Shown one piece after another: positions 29,401 to 40,356 of a stretch of DNA of 64,000 nucleotides. The stretch is from Asterochloris sp. CNOR1 (taxonomy: Eukaryota; Chlorophyta; Trebouxiophyceae; Trebouxiales; Trebouxiaceae): assembly GCA_963969365.1 (NCBI GenBank), contig OZ017758.1, positions 2,480,001 to 2,544,000 of the forward strand, read 5' to 3'. The notes below the pieces were generated by a model that saw nothing but the letters and a program-made list of their open reading frames with translations, had not been told where the DNA came from and ran no database searches. Position numbers and translations under genes: made by a program. How positions within the stretch are numbered: the stretch's first letter is position 1; every line of letters begins with the position of its first letter.

Positions 29401-31167
29401 CTCCGCACTCGTTGCAGTCATTGCGTTCGTACTGGCCCCAGGGAATTGGCTGATACCTGTGGGCGGCAACCTTTTCCTGCAACTGCGACATGGTCTGCAG
29501 CCTCACAGCCTGCTGCTTTTAGACTGCAGCATCTGAAGTTGGCCCCTGGCCTGCATGTGCAGGACTTGCTGCTGACCCTCTCCAGCCACTCTACTGCTGT
29601 GGACTGGAGCTGCAAGTATCACATCATGCCCCTTGCCTGCAGGTGCAGCATGCGCTGCTGAGCTGCTCTCCTGCTCAGGCGTGAACACCTGTTGTTGCAG
29701 TCAGCAGAAGCTGGCCCCTTGCCCGCAGGTGCAGTATTCGCTGCTGAGCCGTGGTCCCGCACAGGAGGAGGTCCGCGCGTCATGTCGCGACCTGGGCATC
29801 CAGATGATTGCGTACTCCCCCCTTGCGCTGGGCATGCTCGTGGGTGAGTGCACAGAACCTGCCTAAAAGGTTCCGCCCATGTGTGCTTCCCCTTTGCCCT
29901 GGGCATGCTCATGGGCGAGTGCACGGCTTGCATAAAAAATCGCAAGCACAAGCAGCATACACTGCCTAGGCTGCTCAGCCCAGAAAAGCCCCCCATACCT
30001 TTGCTGTACCTTGCAGGCAAGTACAGCAAGGACAAATTGCCCAAGGGCCCCAGGGGAGCCCTGTTCAGGCAGATCCTTCCAGGCGCTGAGCCGCTGCTGC
30101 AGCTGATGGGCTCCATTGCAGAGTCCAGAGGGAAGACGTACTCCCAGGTGGGCTCAGCCTCTCCTTCCCCTTACAAAATCCACAGGAGTGCAGGGTGCTA
30201 CTGCTGCTGCTGCTGTGGTCGTTTGTTTGTAGGGTGTTGCTATTTCCATCTGAGAGTGTCAGACACCTCAGCAGAGCTGGGCACTCCTGCAGCTTACACA
30301 TACCCTGGCAACAAAGGAGCAGCATTGACGGGCCCCAGCATTACATGGCCATGGCAGTGTTGGCCTGCAGAGTTTGCATTGCTGCAGCTCACAGGCACTG
30401 CCAGGCACTGTGCTGGGGCATCACGGCAGCAATCTCACAGCCTCTGTCTTCACAGCTGCTGCATGGGGTTGCGGCTATCAGAGCAGGTGAACAATATCTC
30501 CTGCCTTCCTGCACAGTGTAAATGATCTCTCCTGCCTCCCCACGCAGCAGCAGCTCCCCAGCTCACAAGTGAGCAATCCCTCCTGCCTTTCCGTACACCT
30601 GCAGCTCGCCAGCTCAGAAGTGGACCTGCAAATCATATTGACTTCTGACCCTCCAGTGGCACTCGCGGGCTGCAGGATGTGCTCAGGTTGCAAACGGGGA
30701 GAAAAAGCATTGCTGCAGGGCGTTTAGGGGTACCGCTGTGCTGCCTTGATGGTCACCCCCCAGTTATTTGCAGCAAAGTTTGTGATCTTGTTCATGGCCA
30801 GGAGCTGTCCCAGCCTGCCAGTGCTTCACAGCTGTCAAGTTGGCCTGCAGGGCAGCCCTTGACTCTGCAGGCAACCCTCAACTCTGGGTCGGCCCTTGAA
30901 ACCTGCAGCGCCATGCCATCTTTCTCTGCAACCATCTGCTGTTGCATGCCTGCCTGATGGGGCGTGCTGCATTTCGTGCAGGTGGCGCTGAACTGGTGCA
31001 TGCAGCAGGGCACCATCCCCATACCTGGGGCCCGCAACCTGAACCAGGCGCGCCAGAACCTCGGCGCCCTGGGCTGGCGCCTGAGCAGCGGCGAACTGGC
31101 GGCCCTGGCAGAGGCGGGTGACAGAGTGGACAGGGGCATGGTGCAAAACATTTTCTGCACCAAGTGA
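26468..31167 (+). CDS. Aldo/keto reductase, plastid-type
   Basis: Nine exons, 26468-26646, 26724-26863, 27306-27337, 27692-27849, 28680-28803, 29229-29330, 29729-29843, 30017-30147 and 30982-31167, join in phase to 388 residues. After a transit-peptide-like start the (beta/alpha)8 barrel shows the catalytic Asp and Tyr (GVNIFDTADSYGTG), Lys (IATKLAPYPW) and His (GQLHWS). The cofactor-side blocks follow: VGVSNYGPKQMRKIH, YSPLALGMLVGKY and IPIPGARNLNQARQN. It resembles the plant chloroplast AKR group typified by Arabidopsis At1g06690. Substrate unknown; NADPH-linked carbonyl reduction is the family's reaction. Introns total about 3.5 kb and hold several repeated exon edges. Confidence 0.93.
28107..28128. 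repeat. G8-A-G13 tract in an aldo/keto reductase intron
   Basis: A near-pure G run of 21 G with one A lies in the intron between exons 4 and 5, on the coding strand. It could form a G-quadruplex in DNA or pre-mRNA. Confidence 0.95.
29536..29925. repeat. Echoes on both sides of aldo/keto reductase exon 7
   Basis: The acceptor and exon start (CGCAGGTGCAGTATTCGCTG, about 29724-29743) has two upstream copies at exact 86-base steps, near 29638 (TGCAGGTGCAGCATGCGCTG) and 29552 (TGCATGTGCAGGACTTGCTG). The exon end with donor (GGGCATGCTCGTGGGTGAGT, from 29830) recurs 70 bases downstream as GGGCATGCTCATGGGCGAGT. Confidence 0.85.
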
Positions 31168-32027
31168 GCAGCGCTTCCGGAGAGGGCGGCCGACAGGGGT
31201 GGCGGGCGAGAACGCTGGGGTCCCCGCAGAGCAGGCAGCAGCAAAGGTCTGGTGAAGGGCGGCAAGCGAGCTCCATTGGGCGCCTGGTGTGTTGGCGTGA
31301 GAGCCGGATGTCAAGGCCGCCCCAACGCACTGCAAGCACAGCTGGCTGGTGGCACCAAGTAACCGGCAGCAGGCTGAGGGACGCTGCTGGGCTGGGCAGC
31401 AAGGACCCTGTGGCTGCCGCACTGCAAGTGGCTGTGCCCTCCTGAATGAGAGCTGCCCTGCACTGGAATGGGTGCGGGCGTCAACCCCTGCCTGTGGACT
31501 GCAGGCTGCTGCGCACACACATGATGACTTCTTACAGGCTTTGCACCACTTATGTGTTATGTGGTGACATCTATCTAGTCCACACATGGCTTTGGTGCTT
31601 TCATCAAACAACCTCTCTGTGCCGAGATGTGAGCTGTAACGTGGTTTGAAAACTTGCGGGGCAACATGATGTTCAGCACTGATGATGCAAGAGAGGGTTT
31701 AAGAACTTCTTTGATGGACATGACAGCAGCTGAGAATCCAGACAAGAAAGCAGCAACACTCATGAGCTGATACAATTGACAAGTGGCAAGGTGATAGAGT
31801 CGCAGTGTATCCATGCTCTGCAACTTTGACAGACATATCTAGACACAGCTTGGTTGCTTCTGAGACCTGAATGAGTTTGAACAAGGGAGCGGGTTGACAG
31901 GGGACATCATGGAGCGGCTGCCGGTGACCACATCTCTGCGTCCCCAGCAGCTTCAGTCAGCATGGCAGTGTGTCATTCAGCTGCTAGGGATGACAATGCG
32001 AAATAGCCTTATGGCTGTGTTCTGCGC
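31168..32027. other. Intergenic region between convergent genes
   Basis: These 860 bases separate the stop codons of the aldo/keto reductase (+) and the acetamidase-family gene (-). I see no exon, RNA gene or repeat in them. They should hold both 3' untranslated regions. Confidence 0.6.
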
Positions 32028-35000
32028 TCAGCGCTTGCCAGCTGCTGCCAGGGCAGCGGCCGTCGTGGAGGGAGCTGGTGCTGGTGCCAGTGTTGGGTAG
32101 CCAACTGGGCGGCTGCTGCCTGGAATGACCTTAGATCCCGTGTAGGGGGTGTTGGTGTCGTTGATGTTGGTGAAGGCCCACTTGGGGATGGAGGCATGGA
32201 TGCCTGCAGCATCAGGAGTGTAGGTGTTTAGGTTTGTTGCTGCATTGGGAGTGCCTGAGTGTATCATGCATCACAGTTGCATACACAGACACAGCCCAGC
32301 TGCACAGGATGAGTGAAATCAGCGAGGATATGCCACGCATCTGGCAGCATTCCATATGTGCTGCAGTCGTCCCTGCAACAAGAACCGCTCTGCCCTCCGT
32401 GTGCAGCACGTCTCAATGTGCTAAGCGAGGACATCAACACCGATGGACCCAAGGGCGACCCATGTTTGTACCGTAGTTTCCGTCCACGACCTGGGTGACG
32501 CTGAAGTCCACCAGTGCTGTGATGGCTGTGATGGTCTGGTCCTCTGTCAGGTTGAAGGCACGCATCATGAAGTCGCGAGTCTGGTTGTAGGCCTGCAGAC
32601 AAAGGTGTCAGGCATTCAGGGACAAAGCAAAGGACTCTCATGCGCACAGCCTGGGCAGAATGAGCCATGATAGCGCTCAAGACCTCTGTCACCAGGCAAG
32701 TGTGGCTACTCTCTCGTGCCACACATGGCACACACACTGGCTCAGCTTCACAGCAATAGGTCACTTTTGGCTGCTGTGGGATGACACCTTCCCCCCTCGC
32801 AGAAGCTTTGCTCTGTCCTGAGGCACCCCTGCCAACAACAGGCGGTGCTCAGGACGTGTGCCGCGCCACAGCTGCCTGCAGCACTGGCCTCCACAGCCCT
32901 GCCTGGTGCCCCCTGATACAGAGCTGCAGACATGCCCAGCTGCACTCCACAGCAGTAGCCAAGATGCAGACATGCCCAGCTGCCTTCCACAGCAGTAGAC
33001 ACAGCTCAGCCTGACAGTCCCCAAAAGGTCCGGGGTCATCTGTGGGAGAGTTACAGGGCAAGCAGCTATTGCTGGCTGCAGGTGCCCCATCACAGTGCAC
33101 TCACGTTCTTCATGGTCAGGTCCAGGTCGCTCAGGTTGTAGATGTCATTAGGATCCCCGTCCCCAGGGATGTTCAGGGGGTCAGTCTGCAAGCAGGGGAG
33201 TGCAGGTGGTGTCAGCATGTCACCACATCAGAGGTAGTAGCATCCATTAAGAGCAACCTCAGGACCAACACCAAGCATTGGGCATTGAGAAGTTCCTGAC
33301 AGTCTGTTACACCGTCAACCTTGTTCAAGAAGCTCATGCAGGTACCCAGAGTGAGCCTGTGACTCACGTAGGTGTAGCCTTGCACAATCCACTCCTCGTC
33401 ATTCTCCAGCAGAGGGAAGTTCAAGTTGGTGGCAAAGGCTGGCAGGGAGTTGGCCTTGAGCAGGGTCACCTTGAACCTACACAGACACATGTCGCTGAGG
33501 GACACGGCACAGAGCAGCACAGACAGAAGAACCACAGCTCGCAGGCTCTGGAGAGTAGCACAGCAGGCTGCCCACCGCAGGAGCCCACAAGTGCAGCGCC
33601 AATGTTGCGCTGACATGCACCGGGCTGTTGTGAGGAGGGCACATGCATGCCAGTCTGCAGGCAGCAGCAGAGCATGGCCCTCTGCGGCAAAGCACAGCGC
33701 ACAATAGCAGCTGCACCAAAGGTCAGAATGCCATCTGGCCTCTTTTTAGGTCAAAAGCTTTTAGGTCAAAAGCTGGGACTCACTGGCCGTTGATGGAGGT
33801 TTCGATGGCAGTCCCGTCCAGCTCGCTGTCGCCCTGCGCAGTGTGGGCATCACCCATGGACAGCAGGGCTCCAGCCACCTTGACAGGGTAGTACATTGTC
33901 GCGCCAACACCAATGCGGCGGTCGTCAACATTTCCACCTGCAGCAGCACTTCTGATTTGCAATGGGGACGCAATGGGGGTGGTTGATGGTTGGTCATTGG
34001 TAGTTTGTTGGTTGGTTGTGGTGGTCTGCGCTTTGTGACGATGTCCATGTGAGAGGCAGCAAACAGCAGGGGTCAGACTTGCAGCAGAGGTCAAATCTGC
34101 AGGTTGCAAGTGCATGTAGAGCAGAGCACAATGCATCGTGAAGGGGCTAGACTTGCAGCAGAGGGGCAGGCTGCTGCCTCAAGTACCTCATGTGCTGGGA
34201 GCAGCAATGATGCAGCAGCGATGCAGCCTACGCAAGGCAATTCAGTATATCAAGGGTCACTATGCCGAGGCTTGGATGCTAGAGACAGCTGATTCTGACC
34301 TGACTCAAAGGGAGGAACACTGTCCTGTGTCGCATCAGTGTCTTGGGCCAGCCCAATGTTGCCGATGTGGAAGTTGACCGGGACCTGCAGCAGGCACAAA
34401 TCCTCAGTTGGACACAGTGAAAAGAAGCACCAGTGCCCTAGGTGGATGCGAGCTTGCATGCAGCCAGACTGAGATGACATAGCCAAGACATGATGTCAGA
34501 CCATATCAGCCATCTCTATCATAACTCGTCAGCGTCCATCGCTGGTGGCTGAAGCTGTCACTTCGTGATGGCAACATATCAAAGCAATAGCGTGAGCAGC
34601 AAGCTTTCCGTTCTGCAGCAGCAGGCCTGGCCCTGTCTTGGCAGCAGATGCACACAGCTGCAGAGGCATACCTTGAATTTGCCACGAATGCTGTAGTCCT
34701 CACTGCCCGTGGGGTGAGATGTGAGGATGCCAGGGTAGAGGTAGCCCGGCCATGACTGGTTGTTGGTCACGCAGGGTACAGTCAAGTTCTCTGCAGGTGC
34801 AGGCAGGTGTGTGTATGTCTTTGGCTGGGGAGCCATGACACCGAGAATGCTGTTTGAAATGAGGCACAGACAAGCAATTGCAGGGGCAAAGGAAACCAAA
34901 AATTGTCATGAGCAAAAAGTTGGGGTTCCTCGATATGCAGCCTTCGTGAAGGGCACGATGTGACCGGCCCTTCTAGTGCAGCCCTGCACAGCTGACAGGG

Positions 35001-38000
35001 GCAACAAGGACAGAGGCTGGGCATGCAAAGGTTAGGCTAGCACAAGAAGTATCTGAAGGCAGCACAGAGCACTCACTTCTGAAGGTCTCGGCGGTGTTGT
35101 CGAAGGTCTCCACCAGGCCATTGGCAATGTTCTGCATGGAGCCTGTGGTGATGGTGCAGTTTGTCACTGGGCCTCTGTAGCCCTGGTTGGGGCTGCCAGG
35201 CCACTGGCCATATCTGCAGCAGAGGCAGGGGATCTGGGCACCTGGGAGGTCTGCCAGGTTGGGCTTCAAACTGCGGCCGAAGGATGTTGCTCAGCATGCG
35301 CAGCCTGCAGTTGCTGATGGTTGCAGGAGAGGCAGGGCCCAGGCAGTTGTGGTGGTCTGCCATGGCAACTACTGGCAGGCTGTCAGTTGAATCATGGAGC
35401 AGGTTGCTGTACAAAGTCACAGAGGCCTTTTCATGCAGCCAAGACCGCATGCAGCATGTGAAGCACAGCTCTAGAGGAGCCCAGTTGGGGCACCCTTACT
35501 ACATCCAGGGTTGTTGTGACACTCAGCAAAGCAATCTGGAGTTGGGTCCCTAAAGAAGAGCTTGGCCCAATTGCGGCCAATCCTGCAAGCAGGCTTCTGA
35601 GTCCAGTGCCCCACTGATCCAAGCAAAGCTGCAGGCAGAGGTGCTGCCTGAGCCCCACCTGAACTGGTAATCGGGCACTGCCACATAGGCGTCGCCCCCA
35701 GGCTGCAGCATTAGCCTGCAGCATGGGTGCAGGGAGGGGTGGCCACTGCTGCCAGCCTAAGCTTGTGCTAAAGAGCACCACAGCATGGAAGCAATATGCA
35801 GAAAGTTATCTGAGTTAAGGCAGGCTTTTCACAGCAGGGTTGGTGCTGCCAGTAAAATGGTGCAGCAAAGTCACACCAGCGAGTCCCTTGCCTTAATGCA
35901 ATCCTGTGCAGCAAGTTTTAAAGTCCTTACTTCTTTATTTCCACTTGGCGGCGCAACACCACTCTATGCAGCCCACACTCACTCATAGATGGTGATGACC
36001 TCCCGCTTGATGCCATCCAGGAAGCCGGCCACAAACTGGTAGCCCCAGGAGGCAGCAGCATTGCTGCCGTAGGCCTTGCCGGTGGAAGGGTTGATGCGGG
36101 GCTTCAGGTCAAGAATGTCCACCTGCAGAGAGCCGCAAGTCTCAACAAGACCTGCGAATACACACAAGCTTGATGTTGCTGCTGTCCTGTTGCCAGTGCC
36201 AACAAGTTGCGTGCTCAGATTGCATTTGTTGAGGGTGTTGTACTGAAGCACCATCCTCATGTGGTAGGCAGTCTCACAGCAGAGTGGGCGCCTCATCAGA
36301 GTTGCGCCACTGGCCTTGTATTGCTGTGACAGCCAGACCGGCCAGCCCGCAATACAAGAATGCCCCCAGGCATCCCTGAAGGAGTGCATTATCTGGTACA
36401 TCCCACAACTTTGAAGAGTACTGCCCACTCAGAACACATGCTGCAGGTGAAGCAACGTGCCCCACCTGCAGCACATCCCCTGGCTCAGCCCCGCACACCC
36501 AAACTGGGCCGGTCAGGACATGCACTCCATCGCCGTGGCCAGAGCGTCCGCGCCAAGCCACACCCATGTCGCCCTCATTCCACCTGCAGGGGGGGTGTAC
36601 GGCAGACCTACAACAGGCTGCACCTGGTCACACACGTGCAGGACCATGTGCAGAATGCCCTGCTCGAGTGCACCTGCTCTGCGGGCAGTGGAATCATGAG
36701 GACTGGGCTCACTGGCAGGCCGCAGCGGTGTAGAGTATTGAGGGGATGCTAGCTGTAGGTGTACTGTTTGTACTGTTGGTCAGTGTTCCTCCAGCATAGG
36801 GAGTGCACGCAGATAGCTGCATGTGGATTGGTTGCAGCAGTCAACATGTGCTTGTGGCCGGGGCAGGTTGACCTGCAGCCCTCTACGCGCCATGACAAGC
36901 AGTCTGCCATGCTCCACCATGCTTGAGACCCCCGGGGCAAAGTCTTACGGCAGAGGCATGGATGCAGGCATACATCACTGCCTGCTTGCACAAGTCCCAT
37001 GAACAAAATCATAGAAGCAGGCATGGACGTAGACGTGGGCAGGGCCAGGGTTTGCTCCACACTGGGTCAGCCTATACCGCGCAACAACACTGTGGGAGGC
37101 GTCTGCCTTCATGCTCTCGGGTGCTTGTCACAATCTGCTGACTCAGGCACCACACAAAAGCAGTGTACAATGCTCACGTGTAGATTGACTCGATACCAGG
37201 GTCGCCTGTGATCATCTTGGCTGGGTCATCGCCAGCATGCTGAGTGCACATCTCCACCTGCATCGCAGCAGAGACCTCAGCATGACATGGAGCTGCAGCC
37301 TCTGCCACAGGCAGCAGACATCGCTGTGGTGCTGGTGCTAAGCCCGCCTGCACATGGCTGCATGGGCGATAGGTCACAGGCTCAAGACTTGCCCACTGCA
37401 CAGGCTGAGGCAGCAGGCATGTCCGACATGGAGGTGCAGCAGTGCACAAACAGCAACCTGCCAAGTGTGCAGTGGAGGGCAGGGCAGTCTGCTCACATTG
37501 AAGGTGTCGCCGCTGTTGACCACCATCTTGGGCGCAGCACCTGTAGTGGGCATGCACTGCCACTTGGAGGCACAAATTGATTCGCCAGGACCATCATCGT
37601 TATGCATGCAGCACTCAGCAAAGCCAGGCCTCACCAGCATAGTAATAGCCCCAGTGGACAGTGTTGTTGTTAGCTTGGAGTGTTTGCACAGTTCCTGAGG
37701 AGGGGCTGGCACACTGAGCTGGGGGCGACTGCAGCAGTCAGGTGGATGCTGTTGGTTTGTGCAGCTGTCCGCGGCTGGGGCTGTGTTAAGGGTGAGAATG
37801 ACAGCTTATGCAAATGCCCAGGTCCATGGCTGCAGCAAGGCATGTATGCTGGAAGCAGCTCTCCGTACCAAGCAATGGGCTGGCACACTGCCAAATCTAG
37901 CACCAGTTGTAGACACTGGACACAAAGCCTAGCTTGATGCAGTATGCAGCCTAGTCAAGCTCGAAACAGGCTGTCCTGACAAAGACAGTGCCTTAGCCAG

Positions 38001-38653
38001 TCTCAGCTGGCTGCCAAGGCTTGCATAAGCCAGTGTGGAAGCACTTCTCATTCAGCCCCAAGCAGACATGTACCCGCATGTGACCCCCCTGCTATACCTG
38101 CAGAGTCCCTGACGGGATTGGTGCCACCAGGTGCCTGCAGCAGCCGATATGGGACCAGCTTCAGCTGAAGCGCATGTATGCTGCCTTGAAGGTGGCCCCT
38201 TCATGATCAGAGATGGATGTGTTATTGGAGCATGTTAATCCTATTCGCAGCATTGAGCACATGCGTCAGGGGCACGAAGGTGTTTTTCAGATCGCTGCCT
38301 GGTAGGTCTGTATAACAGATAGAGAGGGGTTGCAGAGGGCAACGGTCGCGGCAGCCTTGCCAGTACACATGATGCCACCCTAAGACAGCAACTGACTAGG
38401 ATCACTGATGACAATAATTTGGGACCCTTGCACATTTTGGAGAGCATTGGGTGGCATCTGTCAGCCCAGGCTTTCCAGCATTTGGGCCATCCAGAAACAT
38501 GCATGGCTTGTCAAGCAGTGCCCTGCCACATCGTGGGGAGAGGGGCTTCCCGAGATCACCAAGTCAAACTGACCTGCCTGCCGGGCCTCGAACTCTCTGT
38601 GCCGTGGCTCCCCATGCTGCCAGCACCAGCAGGGCGGAAGACAATAGCTTCAT
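32028..38653 (-). CDS. Acetamidase/formamidase family protein, predicted secreted
   Basis: The first exon, 38574-38653, encodes a clean signal peptide (MKLLSSALLVLAAWGATAQ). Further supported exons: about 37628-37711, 37497-37550, 37178-37257, 36466-36583, 35983-36122, about 35658-35701, 35500-35582, about 35082-35216, then 34672-34790, 34300-34384, 33784-33937, 33368-33476, 33105-33185, 32472-32592 and 32028-32203; those from 34672 to the stop close in phase. Family marks are TVHWGYYYA, GVHVLTGPVWVCGAEPGDVL, GYQFVAGFLDGIKREV, PVNFHIGNIG, NVDDRRIGVGATMYYPVKV, GALLSMGDAHTAQGDSELDG and QVVDGNYG-IHASIPKWAF. Members hydrolyse formamide or short amides to ammonia. Introns before 36600 and between 37711 and 38574 are not fully resolved. 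The Ala/Pro/Ser-rich tail is unusual. Confidence 0.88.
32926..33000. repeat. About 36-bp tandem repeat in an acetamidase-gene intron
   Basis: The block GCAGACATGCCCAGCTGC followed by TCCACAGCAGTAG occurs twice in tandem, between the exons ending at 33105 and starting at 32592. Confidence 0.8.
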
Positions 38654-40356
38654 GGTGGTGTGTTTTGACTCGGAGCACAATCGGACGAAAGTGGAAGCAT
38701 TTCGTGGTTCACAAATATGACGTACAGAAGCCATCGGGCCGAGTAGCGACGCCAGCTGCAGAGTGCAATGGCCTTCGACACCTGTGTCCAGGAAGACACA
38801 TGTGAGCACTTGGCCAATGCTAACATGGACCAGCATACAATGGACCGCATCACTTCCTCTACAGCAGCTTGCACCAGATGGCAGCACCTCCTCAGGGTGT
38901 ACGTCAACAAACTCTTGTTTGTCAGCAGCTGCCAGGGCAGCTGTCATCATGGAAGGAGTTGGTGCTATTGCATTCATGGGGCGCCCAAGAGGGCGGGCTG
39001 GGGCCCCAACAAAACATTGGAGCCAGCATGAGGAGTGCTCGTGTCATGGATGACTGCCCAATTGGGGCATGCATGCTCAAGGCCTTGGGATGCATGCTTG
39101 CCATGGGAACTCCATATGGATGCCTGCAACCTTCCTGCACAGCTCATGCAGGCTTGACAGGACCTCTGTGTAACACATCAAGGCACCATCCCCCAAACAT
39201 GCACTCAAACGTCCTGGTGTGCCCTTGCACTGCCACTCAGTCAGCCAGCACACGGGCATGGGGGCAAGCCAGCAGCACTCTGCCGGGCTGCTCCCTTTCC
39301 TGCACTGGGAAAGTACATGCGTGCTTGCAGGCAGCAACTGGGCCATGAACGCCTGTTCTCCTCTCAGGCCAAAACAGCAGCTCAGTGCAGTAAGCAACGC
39401 CATGAAAGGCAGACCAGTGGGAGTGAGCAGAGGAGGAGCGGTGAGCATATGCATCAGGCAGGCGGCCCTTGGCAATTGTGGCCAGCCAGCATGGCCGCCA
39501 CTGCCACAAACGATGACTTCCCGTGCTGGGCAAGTCCACCCAACAGGAGACTCATCGAATTAGAGCTCACCCCAAGCCAAAGCTGCTGAGCTGCCTGCGG
39601 GGCCCCTCACCTGTGGGGCAGTAGTACCTGATGTCTTCAAGTATCATATGAGCTGGGGAGATCATTGCTGTGGCTGGGTCTCAACAATCAGACTGAAACA
39701 ATCACACATCAAATTCAGGTCAGCTACAAGTTCAAGTGCCAGGCAGGGCAGCAAACATGATCAGGGCCCTTTAGCAGGCTGTCAAGTCTGCTGGCAGCTG
39801 TGCGCCCGCCACAAGGTGCGTGACCCTGTCACGCACGCCATGGACCCCAGAGATGCTGGCGGACGCAAAGCCATCTGCAGAGCAGATGACACTTCTTAGA
39901 GATCAGCTTCTTTGCTGCCTGCTGACAGTGTTACGACTATGCAGCTGCAGCAGTGCAAGACATCCGCGCATGCAATGCATTGGGTCGTCAGACTCATTTT
40001 GCAGCTAGGACTGTTGTACTGCTCTGTACCTGCCGCGCCCTTGACCCGCACCAGCTCCATGCAGAGCGCCCGTACAAACACATCAAGTTGTGTGCATCGC
40101 GCGGTCTCCTGCAGCAGCCGCTGCTGCAGATCCTGCCCTGCAAGCAGTCAATGTCTGACGTGAGGGGCCAGCTATGCAATGCCATGTAGCATGCCTCAAT
40201 GTTTAGGGGTATTCTGCTGCTTGGCTCAGGTACCACACAAGCACACACACCAGTTCCAGACCTGTTGCGCTGAATGATAACTCCAGGTGACCCAGTGCTC
40301 TGCCTTAACTGAGGCCACATGCTGCTCCTGCCGCACCTCACAGCCTGCCTCAGACC
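38654..40356. other. 1.7-kb spacer upstream of the acetamidase-family gene
   Basis: Apart from the decayed acetamidase fragment near 38880-39130, I see no convincing exon on either strand. The stretch should contain the promoter of the acetamidase-family gene and the 3' end of the coiled-coil gene. Confidence 0.5.
38880..39135 (-). pseudogene. Decayed copy of the acetamidase-family C-terminal exon
   Basis: On the - strand this segment resembles the last exon at 32028-32203. The tail-like stretch IAPTPSMMTAALAAADK parallels APAPSTTAAALAAAGKR, and on the + strand the run CAGCTGCCAGGGCAGCTGTC parallels GCTGCTGCCAGGGCAGCGGC. The middle of the exon is much less alike, and the reading frame around the conserved HASIPKW motif is not kept. 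It is probably the relic of a tandem duplicate of the gene downstream. Confidence 0.55.

Noticed and set aside
33742-33776. TTTTAGGTCAAAAGC direct repeat considered as a target-site duplication
   Set aside because: The two copies are adjacent with nothing inserted between them; it is a simple 17-bp tandem duplication at an intron edge.
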